Part shown: in pieces, positions 1-11,921 of the stretch
Position numbering within the stretch: the stretch's first letter is position 1
How the letters are laid out: each line of letters starts with the position of its first letter
Source of the DNA: Epiperipatus broadwayi
Taxonomy: Eukaryota > Onychophora > Udeonychophora > Euonychophora > Peripatidae
DNA length: 64,000 nucleotides
Reading direction: 5' to 3'
Assembly: GCA_028023455.1 (NCBI GenBank)
Contig: JAQFVV010000142.1
Span: 3,033,740 to 3,097,739, forward strand
Position numbers and translations under genes: made by a program
Notes under the pieces: generated by a model
Seen by the model: the letters and a program-made list of their open reading frames with translations, nothing else
Told to the model about the DNA's origin: nothing
The model's database searches: none

Positions 1-479
1 GCAAGCAAATTAATACTAATAGCGCATGTCTGAAAGACTGGTTTCCTCTCACATGATTTACACACATATATATATCACTAATGCATTAATTACAGATATA
101 TATATATTAGTTATAAATTATGTATACATGAATGCATAGCAAGGTAAAAGCATTTAAATATGTTCCTGCAGAGAAAAATCTCTCTTCAGCAGAAATTATA
201 GAATTACAGTGAAAAAAGGCCATTAATTACAATTGTCAATTAATGAAGATTTGATGATTTTCCAATCTATATGTATTCATTTAGCTAAGTATAGTTGAAT
301 ACCAATTTGAAAATATATATGGAAAGATTAACAGGATTGGTTATGTGACAGTTATCTGAAGAAAAAAATGTAAGCTTAATTGGAAATATTTTTTTTTTTT
401 GTTTTTTCAGTTATACTTGACGTGAAGCCATGAAAATGTAAGATAGTTGCATTCCCATTATTTCACAAGGAATATTTTT
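1..479. other. AT-rich non-coding stretch
   Basis: Low-complexity AT-rich sequence with short (TA)n tracts. I see no gene, tRNA or terminal-repeat structure here. Confidence 0.5.
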
Positions 480-790
480 ACATCTCATCATCATTGTCAA
501 CTATTATTAATCTACTGCAGGATGAAAATCTCTCCAAGTTCAATCCATCTCCAATCTCTAGCCTCTCTTATCCATATCACTCCTGCACTTTCTTACTTCA
601 TCCATCCATCTCACATGTGGTCTCCTTCTGGATCTTTTACAATCTCTTGGAATCCAGTTTAAGATTTCAAATGTCCATCTATTATCATCTCTTCTAGCAA
701 TATGTCCATCCTAACTCCATTGCAATCTTTTAATTCTTTCAACAATGTCAGTAACATCTGCTTATTCTCTTATAGATGACATTTAATTTC
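480..790 (-). pseudogene. LINE (RTE/Jockey-like) reverse transcriptase C-terminal fragment
   Basis: Read on the minus strand with several stops, this segment encodes VTDIVERIKRLQW, then a degenerate GHIARR-DDNRW, then NWIPRDCKRSRRRPHVRW followed by M-DEVRK and a W-REARDW..W..LGE-like tail. That order (I..RI..L.W.GH.AR...NRW, then PR..KRSRGRP..RW.DE, then A.DR..W) is the usual C-terminal signature after the reverse transcriptase domain in RTE/Jockey-type non-LTR retrotransposons. Stops and at least one frameshift show it is dead. No upstream RT motifs remain, so it is a 5'-truncated copy. The 3' end lies near 480. It may belong to the same lineage as the endonuclease fragment at 58.7-59.5 kb, but the two do not overlap, so that is inference. 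Confidence 0.75.
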
Positions 791-1133
791 TCATTTGGTG
801 TGAAAAACAATAAGCTATCCTGTTGGGCTGCATTTTTGGACCCAAATTGCTTTAGACATTGTCTGTACTTTTATTCCAACATTTGCCTTTTTAAGAGAGT
901 TCTCTGCATCAAAAATACATTTAAGAATTTAATTAACAAGTATTTTTAAAAATTTTATAGATTCGTTGTTATTGTTATGTATTTAGAACTTTAGTATATC
1001 TGATAATTGTAGGTTGTAAAGTTAAATATATATGATATGAGAGTTTATTTTATTTATTTTACTATTTATTTAGTGGTCTGCTTTATTTTCTAACTATTAA
1101 ATAACTAAATGTGTGGCTTATATATGTAATGAT

Positions 1134-1301
1134 CAGATATTTTACGGTAATATCTCCACACTAAAACTCCAATATATTTATTTATTTCTATACTTAGCGC
1201 TTTCAAAATGAAGGCATCGTTCCTTTGAAAGCGCTAAGTATAGAAATAAATAAATAAATATATTGGAGTTTTAGTGTGGAGATATTACCGTAAAATATCT
1301 G
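1134..1301. repeat. Near-perfect 74-bp-arm palindrome
   Basis: Arms 1134-1207 and 1224-1301 are inverted copies starting CAGATATTTTACGG. They differ mainly by one extra AATA unit in the right arm and enclose a 16-bp loop. The high arm identity suggests a recent foldback element or a recently formed hairpin. No clear target duplication. The inner AGCGCTAAGTATAGAAATAAAT resembles the AGCGCTA-AAATAAAT segment of the foldbacks at 12 and 35 kb. Confidence 0.85.
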
Positions 1302-4300
1302 AACATTTTATTCTATAAATAAAGTTTTAAATTTTTCTATGGAGCCCTGAATTCTTTCACACATATAAATAGAAAATTTTCAGACACTTTTATATAAATG
1401 TCTTCAATGATTGGTCTGAATTAAAAAATTATCCATAATGTTATATACAATGTATGGCTATTTCTCTATGTATGTATTCTTCCTGAAAAAATTGAAGTTA
1501 TTAGACAAAAGATATTGTGACCAAACAATATTTATTTTCATTGTTATTTGTTGATAGCCACTCTCATAGCATAGTTTAGTATAGCATTTAATTTTATAGA
1601 CATGTTATAAACTTTAATTATTCTCATTATGGATCAGAAGTTTAAAAGTTTTTTAATATTAATATATTTGTTGATGTATGTATATGTTTAATCTCAAAAT
1701 ATATATATTTTAAAAAAAAAAAAGCCAACAGTTTTAAAATTAAATTGTATTGACATTATTAAAAGAATAAACACACGTTTTATCTTGATTAACAATTAGA
1801 AATATGAGTCCTAGTGGAGAAAATAATAATTAATGGCACCAGATTTATAAAGCAATTACACTATAAATGCATTTGAATTAAAATTACTTCATTATTCTCT
1901 GCTGTCAACTGAATAATACTTCAAATAATTGCTATCATTATTAAACATGACATCTTTCAAAGTATATTAATCTTCTTGTCATAGTGATGTGTTCCATTCT
2001 TAAATATCTTATAAAATTTTGCTTAAATAAATTATGTCTTACAGTAATATTTTTGTTATTATGAATTAATAAGAAGTAGATTTTAAAAAGTTTACAATTA
2101 GTAAGAAAAATTTAAAGCATCTTGGGAATACCAAATCGAGCAATGCTTTTTGTTTGTTTTTATGCATGTAAATATGCTTTGTTAAAAAAGTTAAAAGATC
2201 TTGTGATTTAGTAGTTGCATACTGCTTGTTGTAGCTATGATCTTAGTTCAAAACCAGAGTTAACGTAATTTTTTATTAGGCTTAGAGTATTTTATTCAAA
2301 TATTATTCAGATAAACATTCAATATTGGTAATAAATAAATAAACATCTTGCTATTTATAGCTATAGAATAAAACAAGGATAAATCACTATTATTGGAAGC
2401 ATCTTTGCTATGCATAGAGATAGTGTGAAAAATTAATACAATCAGGATGAAAAAGAAACTAATTCTTTTCCTTGCATATCATTTAATAAGAGAAGATAAA
2501 GACAAACAATAAGCTTAGATCACATGAATATTTGATACACAGAGTTGACAGCATTATTAGGCTATTTGGATAGCTATGGAAAACAGAGATTTCAATGAAG
2601 ATCATAAAATTAACATTGAAGGGTTACAATTTTTTTACTAATTAGTTATGTATAAACCAAATTAATAGCTGTAAATAAAAATTATAAAACAATAATAATT
2701 ATCCAGTTGAATTTTTGACCCAAATGGAAGTTATGAAATAATTAATTCCTTCAAAATTGTATACTAAATTAGCTTTTGATGTTGTTTATCTTTATCATAG
2801 ATATCCAGCATCAAATTATAGATTGAATTCTAGGCAGAATTACCTATAATTTGAAGAAATTGATTATTTCATAGTCATCATATAGTTCAAAAATTCAATT
2901 GGGCTATTATTATTTTATGAAAGACAAGGGAAGATTAATTACAATTCAAAATAAATCTAGCAGTTTCAAGTTTTGGACTTTTTACTTATTTTTGTATAAT
3001 TTTTTTTTTTTTGAAAATTGAAATTATTTTAGGCAGAAGATTCAAATATATGATCAAGCCTAGATTTAAAATAGTCCGATGTCACACTTTATCACACCAA
3101 TGTTAATTTTTTACTAACATACATTGACACTCAAATGACTCAGATTATTCTCCAATTAAAAATAGCTTTGTATACAGTTATTAGCAAATGTTAAGCTCCA
3201 GCTGAGTCAGCTTTACATTATTCTTGGACAATTTTAGACTCTTGAAAATATTTTCAAGTCTTTTTCTGGATATGAATATAGAATAGAGGTATTTTAAGCT
3301 TATACTCTAGCCACTAAAATGTCAGATCTTAATAGTAGCAGTCAAAATAATAATGTTTTACAATAACTGCTTTTTGAGAAATATATGTATATTAATACAA
3401 TTTGATTTACAAGTGTTAAATTTTCTATACTCACAACTTAGACATCATCTTCAGATAAATATATTAATGATTATTACAAATCATTTAATATTTATGACAA
3501 GAATTCTTGTTACAAATCATTCATTAGGCATATATTTAAGAATATGTGATAGAGTGAATATTTTGAATATGTCCAATATACATATATGATATAAATAAAG
3601 GAATGGCTGTGGATATTTTCATATAATAATGAGTAAAATAAGTTAGTAGTAGTGTTGCTAGGTAATTATTCTGAATTACTATTGACAAACTTTAAGCTAA
3701 ACTATTTTGATCTAGTAGTCCAGAACAACTTTTTTGTCTTGAGTTTATTTAGAAACAAAAGTACATATCTTATAAATATCATATATATAAACATTTTGTA
3801 TTTATACTAATAATTTTGTGTTGTCTGATAATGTATGGCAGTTAGGTATGATATTATGAAAATAGAAGCAAGAAAACTTACCTTAAGATAAAAGAAATGA
3901 AATTCATGATTATGAAAAAGATTTCATAAAAAGGTATAAAGTAAATCTTCCATGCAGCACCAGTAGAAGTATGATGGATTTTTCCACTATTGATGTAAAT
4001 AAGATCATATTTAAGTAGTATTTTTTTTGTTTTTACAATTAAATGGTCAAAACCTGTTTGAGTATCCACATTCATTTATAATTTTTATCCTCTAGATACT
4101 AATATTTAGATACATATTTTCCAGTAAATATTGGATGGCTAGCTAAATTGTTTGTAGTTTTAAATATAACTTGGAAAAATTTTTAATGTTTGTGCAACTC
4201 AAGTTCAAATTCTGGTCAGAGTGTGTCAATTATAAAATTGTAAAAGTGACTTCATGGGAGAATCAAATGCATTGTCATATTGATTAATTTGTTTTTAGAC

Positions 4301-5264
4301 TATTAACATATTAACAGATAATGTAATTTTATCAGCAGATTTTACTATGTCAAAGGTATATTCTAGTATTCGGAAGTGATTAAAATAAAAAATTAAATAT
4401 TTTCTTGTAGTAAATTCTTTTGTTAACAGTATGTAGAGATTACTGGAATTATGTAGCAGAATGAAAGTCTCCTAAAAAAATATTTGACAGAAATTTTTTT
4501 AATTGCTGTTTACAATTATTAGTAATTGGAAGTACAGATGTCTAATACATTATTGGAAGTGACTTTTAAGATCAAAAACTGGTGGTATATCTGGATATTT
4601 ACCTCATTATTAGATGTTTCTTCTTTAAGAAAGTACCATAAAGTATCATCATCAAAAAACAGTTGCTTAAATTTATAAATAATATTCTGTGCATTTTATG
4701 ATAGAATCAACCCATATGAGTGGCATTTTTAATTGAGGCAAGTTTTAAGAATCTTAGTTTAGTCAAATGACTGAAACTGTTATTCTCAACTTGTTTCATA
4801 TGAATTTAAATATTAAATTAAACTTCAAAGCAACCATTCAGTTATTTGGGGAGACTTTAAAAATATTGTTGTAGATATAAATACAAATTGATGATTATTG
4901 CTATGGTGAATTCTTACATAAAAATTTCTCATATTCCAGAGTAAATGTATAATTTGATTTATACTCACAATTTTTATAAATATATTCTTAATATTGTGTT
5001 GGTAACTGTTCTAATGTACTCCTGTTAATTTATTTGATTTTGTAATAGCCACATATCATTTGTACCCTTTATTTTTGATTTATTATGATTAATAAAAATT
5101 TTAATTAAAAAATAAACACCAACAAAATAACATTTCTGACAAATATTAATTTAGCATCTCTTAGTTGTTATGATTATAAAAATAGCATAACTTTAGCAGT
5201 TTAAGTATTATTATACAATAAAAATTTATGAGAAAACAAATTGGAAATGAATTTTATTAAACAC
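1302..5264. other. No recognisable gene
   Basis: About 4 kb of AT-rich sequence with poly-A/T tracts. I examined both strands and found no conserved protein motif, tRNA-like fold or long inverted repeat. Short open frames (for example 3353-3589) have the composition expected by chance. Confidence 0.5.
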
Positions 5265-5335
5265 AATGTAATATATTCAAAAATTACCTCAAATTCACAA
5301 CTAAATCATTCTAGCCAAAGAAGTAAACTCTAAAA

Positions 5336-5379
5336 CACAACCAATAGTTTCACTGCTACAAGCAGATTTCTCAAGTGTA
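5336..5379 (-). ncRNA. Degenerate hammerhead-like motif (family C)
   Basis: On the minus strand: stem I ACAC/GTGT; core TTGAGAA where CTGANGA is expected; stem II CTGC-TTGTA-GCAG; GAAAC; then a short stem III. Two catalytic positions (C3 and G8) differ from the consensus in all three family C copies, so I expect no self-cleavage. The fold resembles hammerheads known from PLE terminal repeats. Confidence 0.5.
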
Positions 5380-5454
5380 AAGAACTAAAATATAACAACA
5401 AATTTATACTACTTATTACCCACAATTCCCACTTAGATCCCATACATCCTTAAG

Positions 5455-5720
5455 ATTTTAAACAAGTTAATTGCTTCAGAATTATAAATTTTTAATAATA
5501 AAGATTCTTTAATTCTTTTAATTTAATTTCTTTCAAAGAAGACAACCATTCCTTATCAGAAATTATAGTGTGACCTGTATCTCTTTCATGGATATATATA
5601 GCAGAACTGATATATTTTTTCTAAGCCTACTTTTATGTACTTTCATTCTTTCATTTAAACTCATACTGCTATAACCTATATATAAAAACAAGGAATAATA
5701 TACACTACTACAGGAATAGT
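5455..5720 (-). pseudogene. PLE GIY-YIG endonuclease fragment (left arm)
   Basis: The minus strand contains frameshifted remains of a PLE C-terminal endonuclease: a V-VYIIPCFY segment, MSLNERMKVHKSRLRKN, then HERDTGHTI, KEIKLKE/RIKESLLL and NSEAINLF. These line up with the GIY-YIG nuclease core, the conserved T-G-H segment, the R-KESL helix and the C-terminal N-E-x-I-N region of Penelope-like elements. It mirrors the right arm at 5832-6110 and is more damaged around the catalytic GIY..YIG region. Stops and indels make it non-functional. Confidence 0.7.
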
Positions 5721-5831
5721 CTTTTTATCAAAAATTTCATTTGTATTGTTTAATTTTCTTGGAAATTTGCTTGAAAAAGGGATATTACTTCGAATAATTT
5801 ATTAAATAATACAAATAAAATTTTTGATAGT

Positions 5832-6110
5832 ATTCCTGGAGTAGTTTATATTGTCCCTTGTTTTTGTAAGAAGGTAAATGTAGATCAGAGTAGTTTGAGT
5901 TTAAATGAAAGAATAAAAATACATAAAAATAGGGTTAGAAATAAATATCTCAGTTCTATTATATATATATCTATAAAAGAGATACAGGTCACACTATTGG
6001 TTTTGTTTAGACTAAGGTTATCTTCTTCTACAGAAATGAAATTAAAAGAAGAATTAAAGAATCTTTATTAATATAAATTTATAATTTTGAAGCAATTAAC
6101 TTGTTTAAAT
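5832..6110 (+). pseudogene. PLE GIY-YIG endonuclease fragment (right arm)
   Basis: From 5832 the plus strand encodes IPGVVYIVPCFCKK, then a mutated YIGQ (VNVDQ), then SLSLNERIKIHKNRVRN. After a frameshift come RDTGHTIGFV, TKVIFFYRNEIKRRIKE and NFEAINLF. In PLEs the C-terminal nuclease has this order: GVY.IPC.C, YIGQT.RSL..R..EHK, TGH.I....K, R..KESL. The paired cysteines and the H of TGH match the zinc-binding pattern specific to PLE nucleases. The YIG tyrosine and glycine are lost, and stops are present, so it is a pseudogene. The 5' part (reverse transcriptase) is absent, the usual 5' truncation. Confidence 0.8.
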
Positions 6111-6181
6111 GTTATTTTAATATTAAAGGGTGTGGGATTTAAATGAGAATTGTGGGTAATATGTGCTATCTTTTAGTTCTT

Positions 6182-6225
6182 TACACTTGAGAAATTGGCT
6201 TGTAGCAGTGAAACCATTGATTGTG
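6182..6225 (+). ncRNA. Degenerate hammerhead-like motif (family C)
   Basis: Second family C copy: stem I ACAC/GTGT, core TTGAGAA, stem II ending TTGTAGCAGT, then GAAACC. Stem III is weakened (GGT changed to GAT). Core positions C3 and G8 differ from the active consensus, as in the other two copies. Confidence 0.45.
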
Positions 6226-6338
6226 TTTTAGAGTTTATTTCTTTGACTAGTTTCGTTTAGTTGTGAATTTGGGATAATTTTTTATTATTTTATTAACTAA
6301 TTTAGCTTTAGGCTTTTAATGTTTAAAATGTAATATAT

Positions 6339-6987
6339 ATATTTTTTAAAAGTTGAAAACTATCTAAAATTTCTGTTTTGTATTTATTGTTGTAGTAGTT
6401 GTGATTTTTAATTTTTTTTTTTTTCACTTTTTATTTTAATTTTTATTTAGGAAAAATCAGGTGAATTTGAAAATGCAGTACAGTATATAGTTTTTAAATG
6501 TAATTGACTTTTCCTTCCGTAATATTATATTTATATGTACATTTTTTTCAGACTGAAAAAAAAGTGCATATAAATCATATATTCTTAAAAATATAGGTAA
6601 TCATTTATTTTTGCTTTAATGGGATTTTTAATGAATTGATGAGTAGCTTATAAGGTGCTTTAAAATGAAAAAGTCATAAAAATCATCTGTGATGATGAAG
6701 CAAGCAGACACATTTATTATAAGAACAGCTGTCACTTTCCGTGTTTTGTTTTTAATCTATTTTTATTCCCAGTCATCAATGATTTATTTTTAAATAAAAA
6801 GTTTGTACTTTACATATTTATAAAATGTTATTAAAGTCTTTATAATGGAAAGAGTTCGTTACAAATATTAAATTAAACCAAGTTTGAATTAGATTAAAAT
6901 TGAAATTAATAGAATTTTTATGTGATACTAAGCTAAACAAATAATCATATGTTCTACTCATTTATATTAAAGTGAATTATTTTTTTA
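6339..6987. other. No recognisable gene
   Basis: AT-rich with long T runs near 6415 and 6540. Nothing supported. Confidence 0.5.
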
Positions 6988-7065
6988 CTCAGTTTGGAAT
7001 CAAGTCAGAAATCTTTAGTTGATGAGTCCACCGCTGTGCCAAACCACGTAGATCAAAGTGCTCTC
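6988..7065 (-). mobile_element. tRNA-derived SINE head, relic
   Basis: On the minus strand the segment reads GTGGTTTGGCACAGCGGTGG, then ACTCATCAACT and GACTTGATTCC. This matches a tRNA A box followed at normal spacing by a B box (GGTTCGATTCC type). No intact cloverleaf forms, so I read it as an old SINE head. Target duplications were not found. Confidence 0.55.
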
Positions 7066-7212
7066 AAAATTGCAATAAATATTGCAAATATATAAATTAA
7101 ATGAAGAAAATTAAATTTGAGGATCTTTTTTTGATAGCTATTGTTATATAAAGAGATCGTCTAAAATGTTTATGCAATTTTTTTTTTAAATCATTAGTTT
7201 TTTTAAAATTAA

Positions 7213-7339
7213 TTTAATTGAGTTGTCAAGCATTGGTGGTCGAGAGGTCAGTACAGCCGCCTTACAAGCAGTCCCCGGGTTAGCGGGTTCGCTTCCCGGC
7301 CGATGCTATGATGCATGAAAAAAAATTTTTAATTGAGTT
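7213..7339 (+). mobile_element. Short tRNA-like SINE with 12-bp target duplication
   Basis: The body (7225-7327) is flanked by TTTAATTGAGTT at 7213-7224 and 7328-7339 and ends in an A-rich tail. Residues 7230-7306 fold as a class II tRNA: acceptor GCATTGG/CCGATGC (7 bp, one G-T), D-arm GGTCGAGAGGTC, anticodon loop CTTACAA, long variable region and B box GGGTTCGCTTCC. The second copy at 57.0 kb (minus strand) shares the fold and has its own duplication. Very short for a SINE, about 100 bp, with almost no body beyond the tRNA part. Confidence 0.85.
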
Positions 7340-7593
7340 TACTGACTTTTTTTTAACTTATGTTTTTTTTTACATGTTAGAAGAAATATAATATTAATGA
7401 TGAGCATCTATTGAAACATTTAGATGATTATGCTGAATTTATTTTTTGGGACATCTTATGATATACTGATGCACTCAATTTTTAGACGTAAGATTTTTAT
7501 GCATTTATTGAGTTTATTTTGTCATGAGCATTAAAAAATAATATTTGACTGGTTTATTGCTTCGTTATTTAATATGAAATTTGTATGAAGTTA

Positions 7594-7680
7594 GAACTGC
7601 AAGAGATGGAATTGAACTGCAGTGGAATTTTGAGCTTTAGAGTCATGCACTCTACCACTATTTTAAATCACACAGGGTGA
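7594..7680 (-). mobile_element. tRNA-derived SINE head
   Basis: On the minus strand: CCCTGTGTGATTTAAA, TAGTGGTAGAGTGC (A box), GACTCTAAAGC, then AGTTCAATTCC (B box). Same family as the copies at 31.7, 31.8 and 61.8 kb, which share the CTGTGTGGTTT start and A/B-box spacing. The 3' body is missing or unrecognisable here. Confidence 0.65.
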
Positions 7681-8797
7681 GATATATGTTAAAATATTCA
7701 CATTAAATGATGCATCAGATTTCAATCAAGCTTAAGAATTTTTTTATCCAGGTAAGTTTGAGGATATATTAGTAATGGGATTGTGAGACTTTTTAGCTCT
7801 AAAATGACAGATTCAGTTGAGTCATTCTATTCAACAGACCATAATGATTTTTTTTTGCTTGCACCAAAATTGATTCAGTAATCTGTATCTGTAGGCTTAT
7901 TGCTATATAAACTATCATGTTATTTGCTTATCTAATGGCTTTTCATTAATGCTTCACATTTATAAATATTGCAAATTATTTTATAACATATGTCTTACAT
8001 TATTGTTTTATAAAGTATTTTACATATTATTTACCTAATATTTCAGTTTTTCTTGTTACTATTTTTATTTTTTCCCCTATTCATTTTTTTTTTAATACTT
8101 TTCTTAAAGAGATGCCAAATATTTTATCAGTATATAAATTTTAATTTCTGTCTTATAAATAAATTTATTTTTAAATGCTAAATATTATAATAATAAACAA
8201 CTTGATTGAGATAAATATTTATAATTAGAAAATATGATTTATATAACATTATGAAATATAGATCTTTAGCTGTAAAATGTTAAACAAATGTCAGTTTATT
8301 ATATATGACTTTACAACAGGCTATTGTGAAAATTGGTTCTTTGTTTGTTTTTTAATTTCAAATTCTTTGAATGAGAGGTTATCAATCTTTTTATATCAGG
8401 ATATGCTTATATTCTTAAAAATGTTTTGAGTAACTCCAAAAAGCTATTATTTACATATTTTTTTGGATTATATCTATCAGTATTTGCTGTATTGGAAATT
8501 AAAATTTGAAATTGTTAAAGTATTCATTTTTAAATTTATTTCATAATAACATTAGTAAACATTACTATGATTATAGGTTAAAATAAGTATTAGAATATTT
8601 TTTTAAATTCTATAATAATAATAGTTGTCAATAAAATTTTAAAATATTATTATGAAGTACAGTGATGAAATTGATTTTTGTAAATTAATGCAAGTGAAAT
8701 GGGATTTTGCAACAAGGTGAAGGTAGTGAGCAAGAGCAGATTAGATCTATTGAAATACTGAGATTATAAATTTATTTAACGCACATTGATTACATAA
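7681..8797. other. No recognisable gene
   Basis: AT-rich sequence. Nothing supported beyond simple T and A tracts. Confidence 0.5.
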
Positions 8798-8893
8798 GCA
8801 ACCTAAAGCATGTGTGGTTGAAAATGTGAAGATTAAGACCTGTAGAGGTTCCTACCTTCACATTTTCAACTGCCCATGCTTTAGGTTTATTGC
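8798..8893. repeat. Imperfect hairpin, about 34-bp arms
   Basis: Arms 8798-8831 (GCAACCTAAAGCATGTG...) and 8857-8893 (...CATGCTTTAGGTTTATTGC) are inverted with a 25-bp loop and a few mismatches. Probably a small foldback element. No target duplication seen. Confidence 0.75.
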
Positions 8894-11249
8894 CTTAGTA
8901 AATATTACTTATGAAATACTGAGAATAAACTGAGTGCATTTCTGAAAACATACATGATCAATCCTAATGGCCTACTCACTCAAAAAAATTTTTGAAAATG
9001 CAAAATGTGTTCAATGATATTTCTATTCATGTAATTTTGAAAAAAATCTATGTGTGCACCCAAAGATAATGAGTATGAACAGATTAATAAACTCTTAATA
9101 TTATTATGAAAATAGTTTTCAGATGTCTTTAGGAATCTGCAATTTACAAACTGAGAAATACTATTTTGGATTATTATATTTTATTTATTTAATTTAGTAT
9201 CACTCGATTGAATAATTAATTCATAAAGCCAAAAAACTTTCAATTTACATATAGTATAGTTATAAATATAAATTATAGTCTGTACATTATTTAATTAGAT
9301 AATATTAACATAGAGTCATACTATTAAAAAATACTTAAAACAGCTGTCATGCTTTTAACTAGAGTTCATATCTAAGACAATGAAATTTGACATTTTTTTC
9401 TAGATTGCATGCAGAATTAAGCTTTTTTATTTGATATTGTAGTTCATAAGCAACATAGCTAGCCATCTGATATTGATTAGAAAGTGGGTATTTCATATTA
9501 ATTTAGCAGATTATTTAGCCTAATGATCAAAGTGATTGTCAGTGCTCTAGCTGTAAGGGGAAAATATAATATGATGTGACTTTTACTGTAGTGGAGATGT
9601 TTTTATTATTTCTTTAATTTTGTATATATTTTTTTATTTTTGAAACAAATTGTGTCTTTTTATTTTTTACATATGTGTTTTTTTTTTGTTATCTGATCCA
9701 TTCAGTTTTTAGTGATACTCAAATTAATATTCCGTCAGTTAGTAGTTGAGAGACAACAAGTCTAATGATCAATTTCATGAATGATAAAATTTTTGATAAT
9801 TAGGTTTTCTGAATGATCACAATCTCCAACATACTGAAAACAAAATCCCTGATAAAGACAGTATTATTACTATTTCTGGCATTAATTGCTATAACCTTAA
9901 TATAATTTATTCTAATATTGTATTGTTAAAGTACATCACAAACATTAATAAACCTCTCCTTTTTATTTACTTTAATAAAAGAAAAAAAAAACATTGTTAG
10001 TAATATAATTGTATCTTATTTAGGTACTCAAACTGTCTTTGGATAGTGAAATTAACATGTATGCATAAAAATGTCCAGTAGTTAATGCAATTTTATTGCA
10101 TAATGAGAAGTAATAATGATCTGTTTGTAATTTGCCTAGTCACTTGAAAAACTATTGTTTCTATTTTTATTTAATATGTTTAGAATGTTTCAACATTTTA
10201 AAACTGTCTCTTGAAATAAACCAAACTGTTGTTGTTCTTGTTACGAATGCAAATCACTTAACCCAATTTGGCAGACTTTATTTTTTATGTATTTATTTAA
10301 AAAAATAATTGAGAAACTACAATAAGAAAATGTTTACCTATGATTAAAATAGCCCTTACAAATATCAAATATTACTGCAGTTATGTTAATAATATTTTAA
10401 AATATCGTGTATTGTTAATATTTTATTATATTAATGAACTTAAAAACACTAAATATAGATAACAAAATGTCATTGCCAATAAGTGCGTAATGGTTAATAA
10501 AAAAAATAATGAAGATTATATATATATTTTGCAATGTGTTTTTAATTAGTATGTGTATGATAGCTGGAAAATTACCTATAAAGTACACAGGGTATTTCTG
10601 AACTTTTAGATATATTAATACGTATGATGTGATTAACATAAAATTATACTTTTATGCAGATATCTTGAATTTCATATATATATATTTATGTATCATTGTC
10701 AGAATAGTGTGAGTAATTCATCTTTATAAATATTATTTTGTTATATAAAATGTGTGTTGTTTATTTATCATAATGCATGAAATGTTAATATTTATCTATA
10801 ATAAGGTTGTTAAACAAATTGTAAATCATTATGTGTATTAATAGTCATCCATATAAATACAAAGAAATGATCTGATAACATGACATTATATATCATCACC
10901 AATTTATATCCTATTTCAATTAACAGCCAACTATTCATTATAATGAACTTTAAACAAATTTTTGATTTTTTTAATAACTGCCACTGTTTTTAAAATGGTG
11001 GCTATTTTGTAAAACTAATGATTATCGTAGGATAGTGATATGATAAAAGCGTTATCATCAAAAGATTAAAATGTGAATATTTATATAAAATAAAAGTAGA
11101 GTATAGGATTTTCATATTATATACAGTAATTATATTTTGATTCTAAAGTATTATACTATATGAAATTAAAATAATTAGAAATATGATTGTTTATTTTTCT
11201 ATATTTATTTAATTTTCATCTTAATATTTTTGCTGGTCAGTCTTAATTA
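8894..11249. other. No recognisable gene
   Basis: AT-rich. A faint tRNA-like string (TAATGATCAAAGTGATTG) near 9520 could be an eroded SINE but cannot be supported. Confidence 0.45.
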
Positions 11250-11259
11250 CATCCAGTAT

Positions 11260-11770
11260 AATATGGCAACAAAAGATCAAAGTACAAATTTCATTCAGTA
11301 CAATATATAATCAAAACTAAACTTTCAATCATATACAATAACAAAGAATATTAATAATAAATTTCTAAATGTATTACCTAAAATATGTCCAGTCAATTAA
11401 TTTTTAATGTTCTCATAAATGCTAATTCTATCAAAAGAAAAAAAAATGCCAATCTTATAAATTAAACTAGTTTGGCTAAAATGGATGGTGGGGGGGGGGT
11501 ACAAATTATTTCATGCATTATACAATGAATAATGAACTTTATATGATCAAAGATTTGTAAGTATAACTTGAAGATATTAATTAATATTTAGTCAATATTC
11601 TCATTATCTGCCTGTAATGTAATGGCAGATATCAAAACAAGAGTCAGCAAAAGCAAAAAATGCAATTTTCATTTATTACATAACTAAAACCAAACTTTGA
11701 TCATGGATAATAACAAAATACATTATAATACATTTTAAAATGAGTATATTAGTTCAAAATCAATATTTAT
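11260..11770. repeat. Diverged direct duplication, about 400 bp apart
   Basis: The stretch near 11269-11375 (CAACAAAAGATCAAAG.. ATAACAAAGAATATT) is repeated in diverged form near 11648-11755 (CAGCAAAAGCAAAAAATG.. ATAACAAAATACATT). A G10 run at about 11491 lies between them and a C10 run follows at about 11888. Confidence 0.4.
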
Positions 11771-11921
11771 TTAACCAATTTCTAATTTTTCAGCCATACA
11801 GAAAATTAAATTTCCTTCACGTAAATCACATTATTTTAAGAAAATAAAAGGTACAGCAAGGTAGCAATATATTTCAATTATATTCTACCCCCCCCCCAAT
11901 GTAAATAAACAAACAAAATAT

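Larger units (their letters stand above)
5265..6338. mobile_element. Head-to-head PLE fragment insertion with 12-bp direct repeats
   Basis: Two PLE 3' fragments of about 450 bp lie in inverted orientation (about 5280-5720 minus, 5832-6300 plus) around a spacer of about 110 bp. The structure is flanked by AATGTAATATAT at 5265-5276 and 6327-6338. Because the direct repeat is not explained by the palindrome, it reads as a target-site duplication of a single insertion event. Each arm holds the end of a GIY-YIG domain and a hammerhead-like 3' region. A single-copy relative is at 41.6 kb. Confidence 0.7.

Noticed and set aside
447-697. Plus-strand open frames over 0.45-0.7 kb
   Set aside because: They are antisense shadows of the LINE C-terminal fragment read on the minus strand.
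7230-7306. Functional tRNA gene with anticodon TAC
   Set aside because: Target duplications, A tail and mismatched T-stem show a retroposed SINE; the class II variable region does not fit tRNA-Val.
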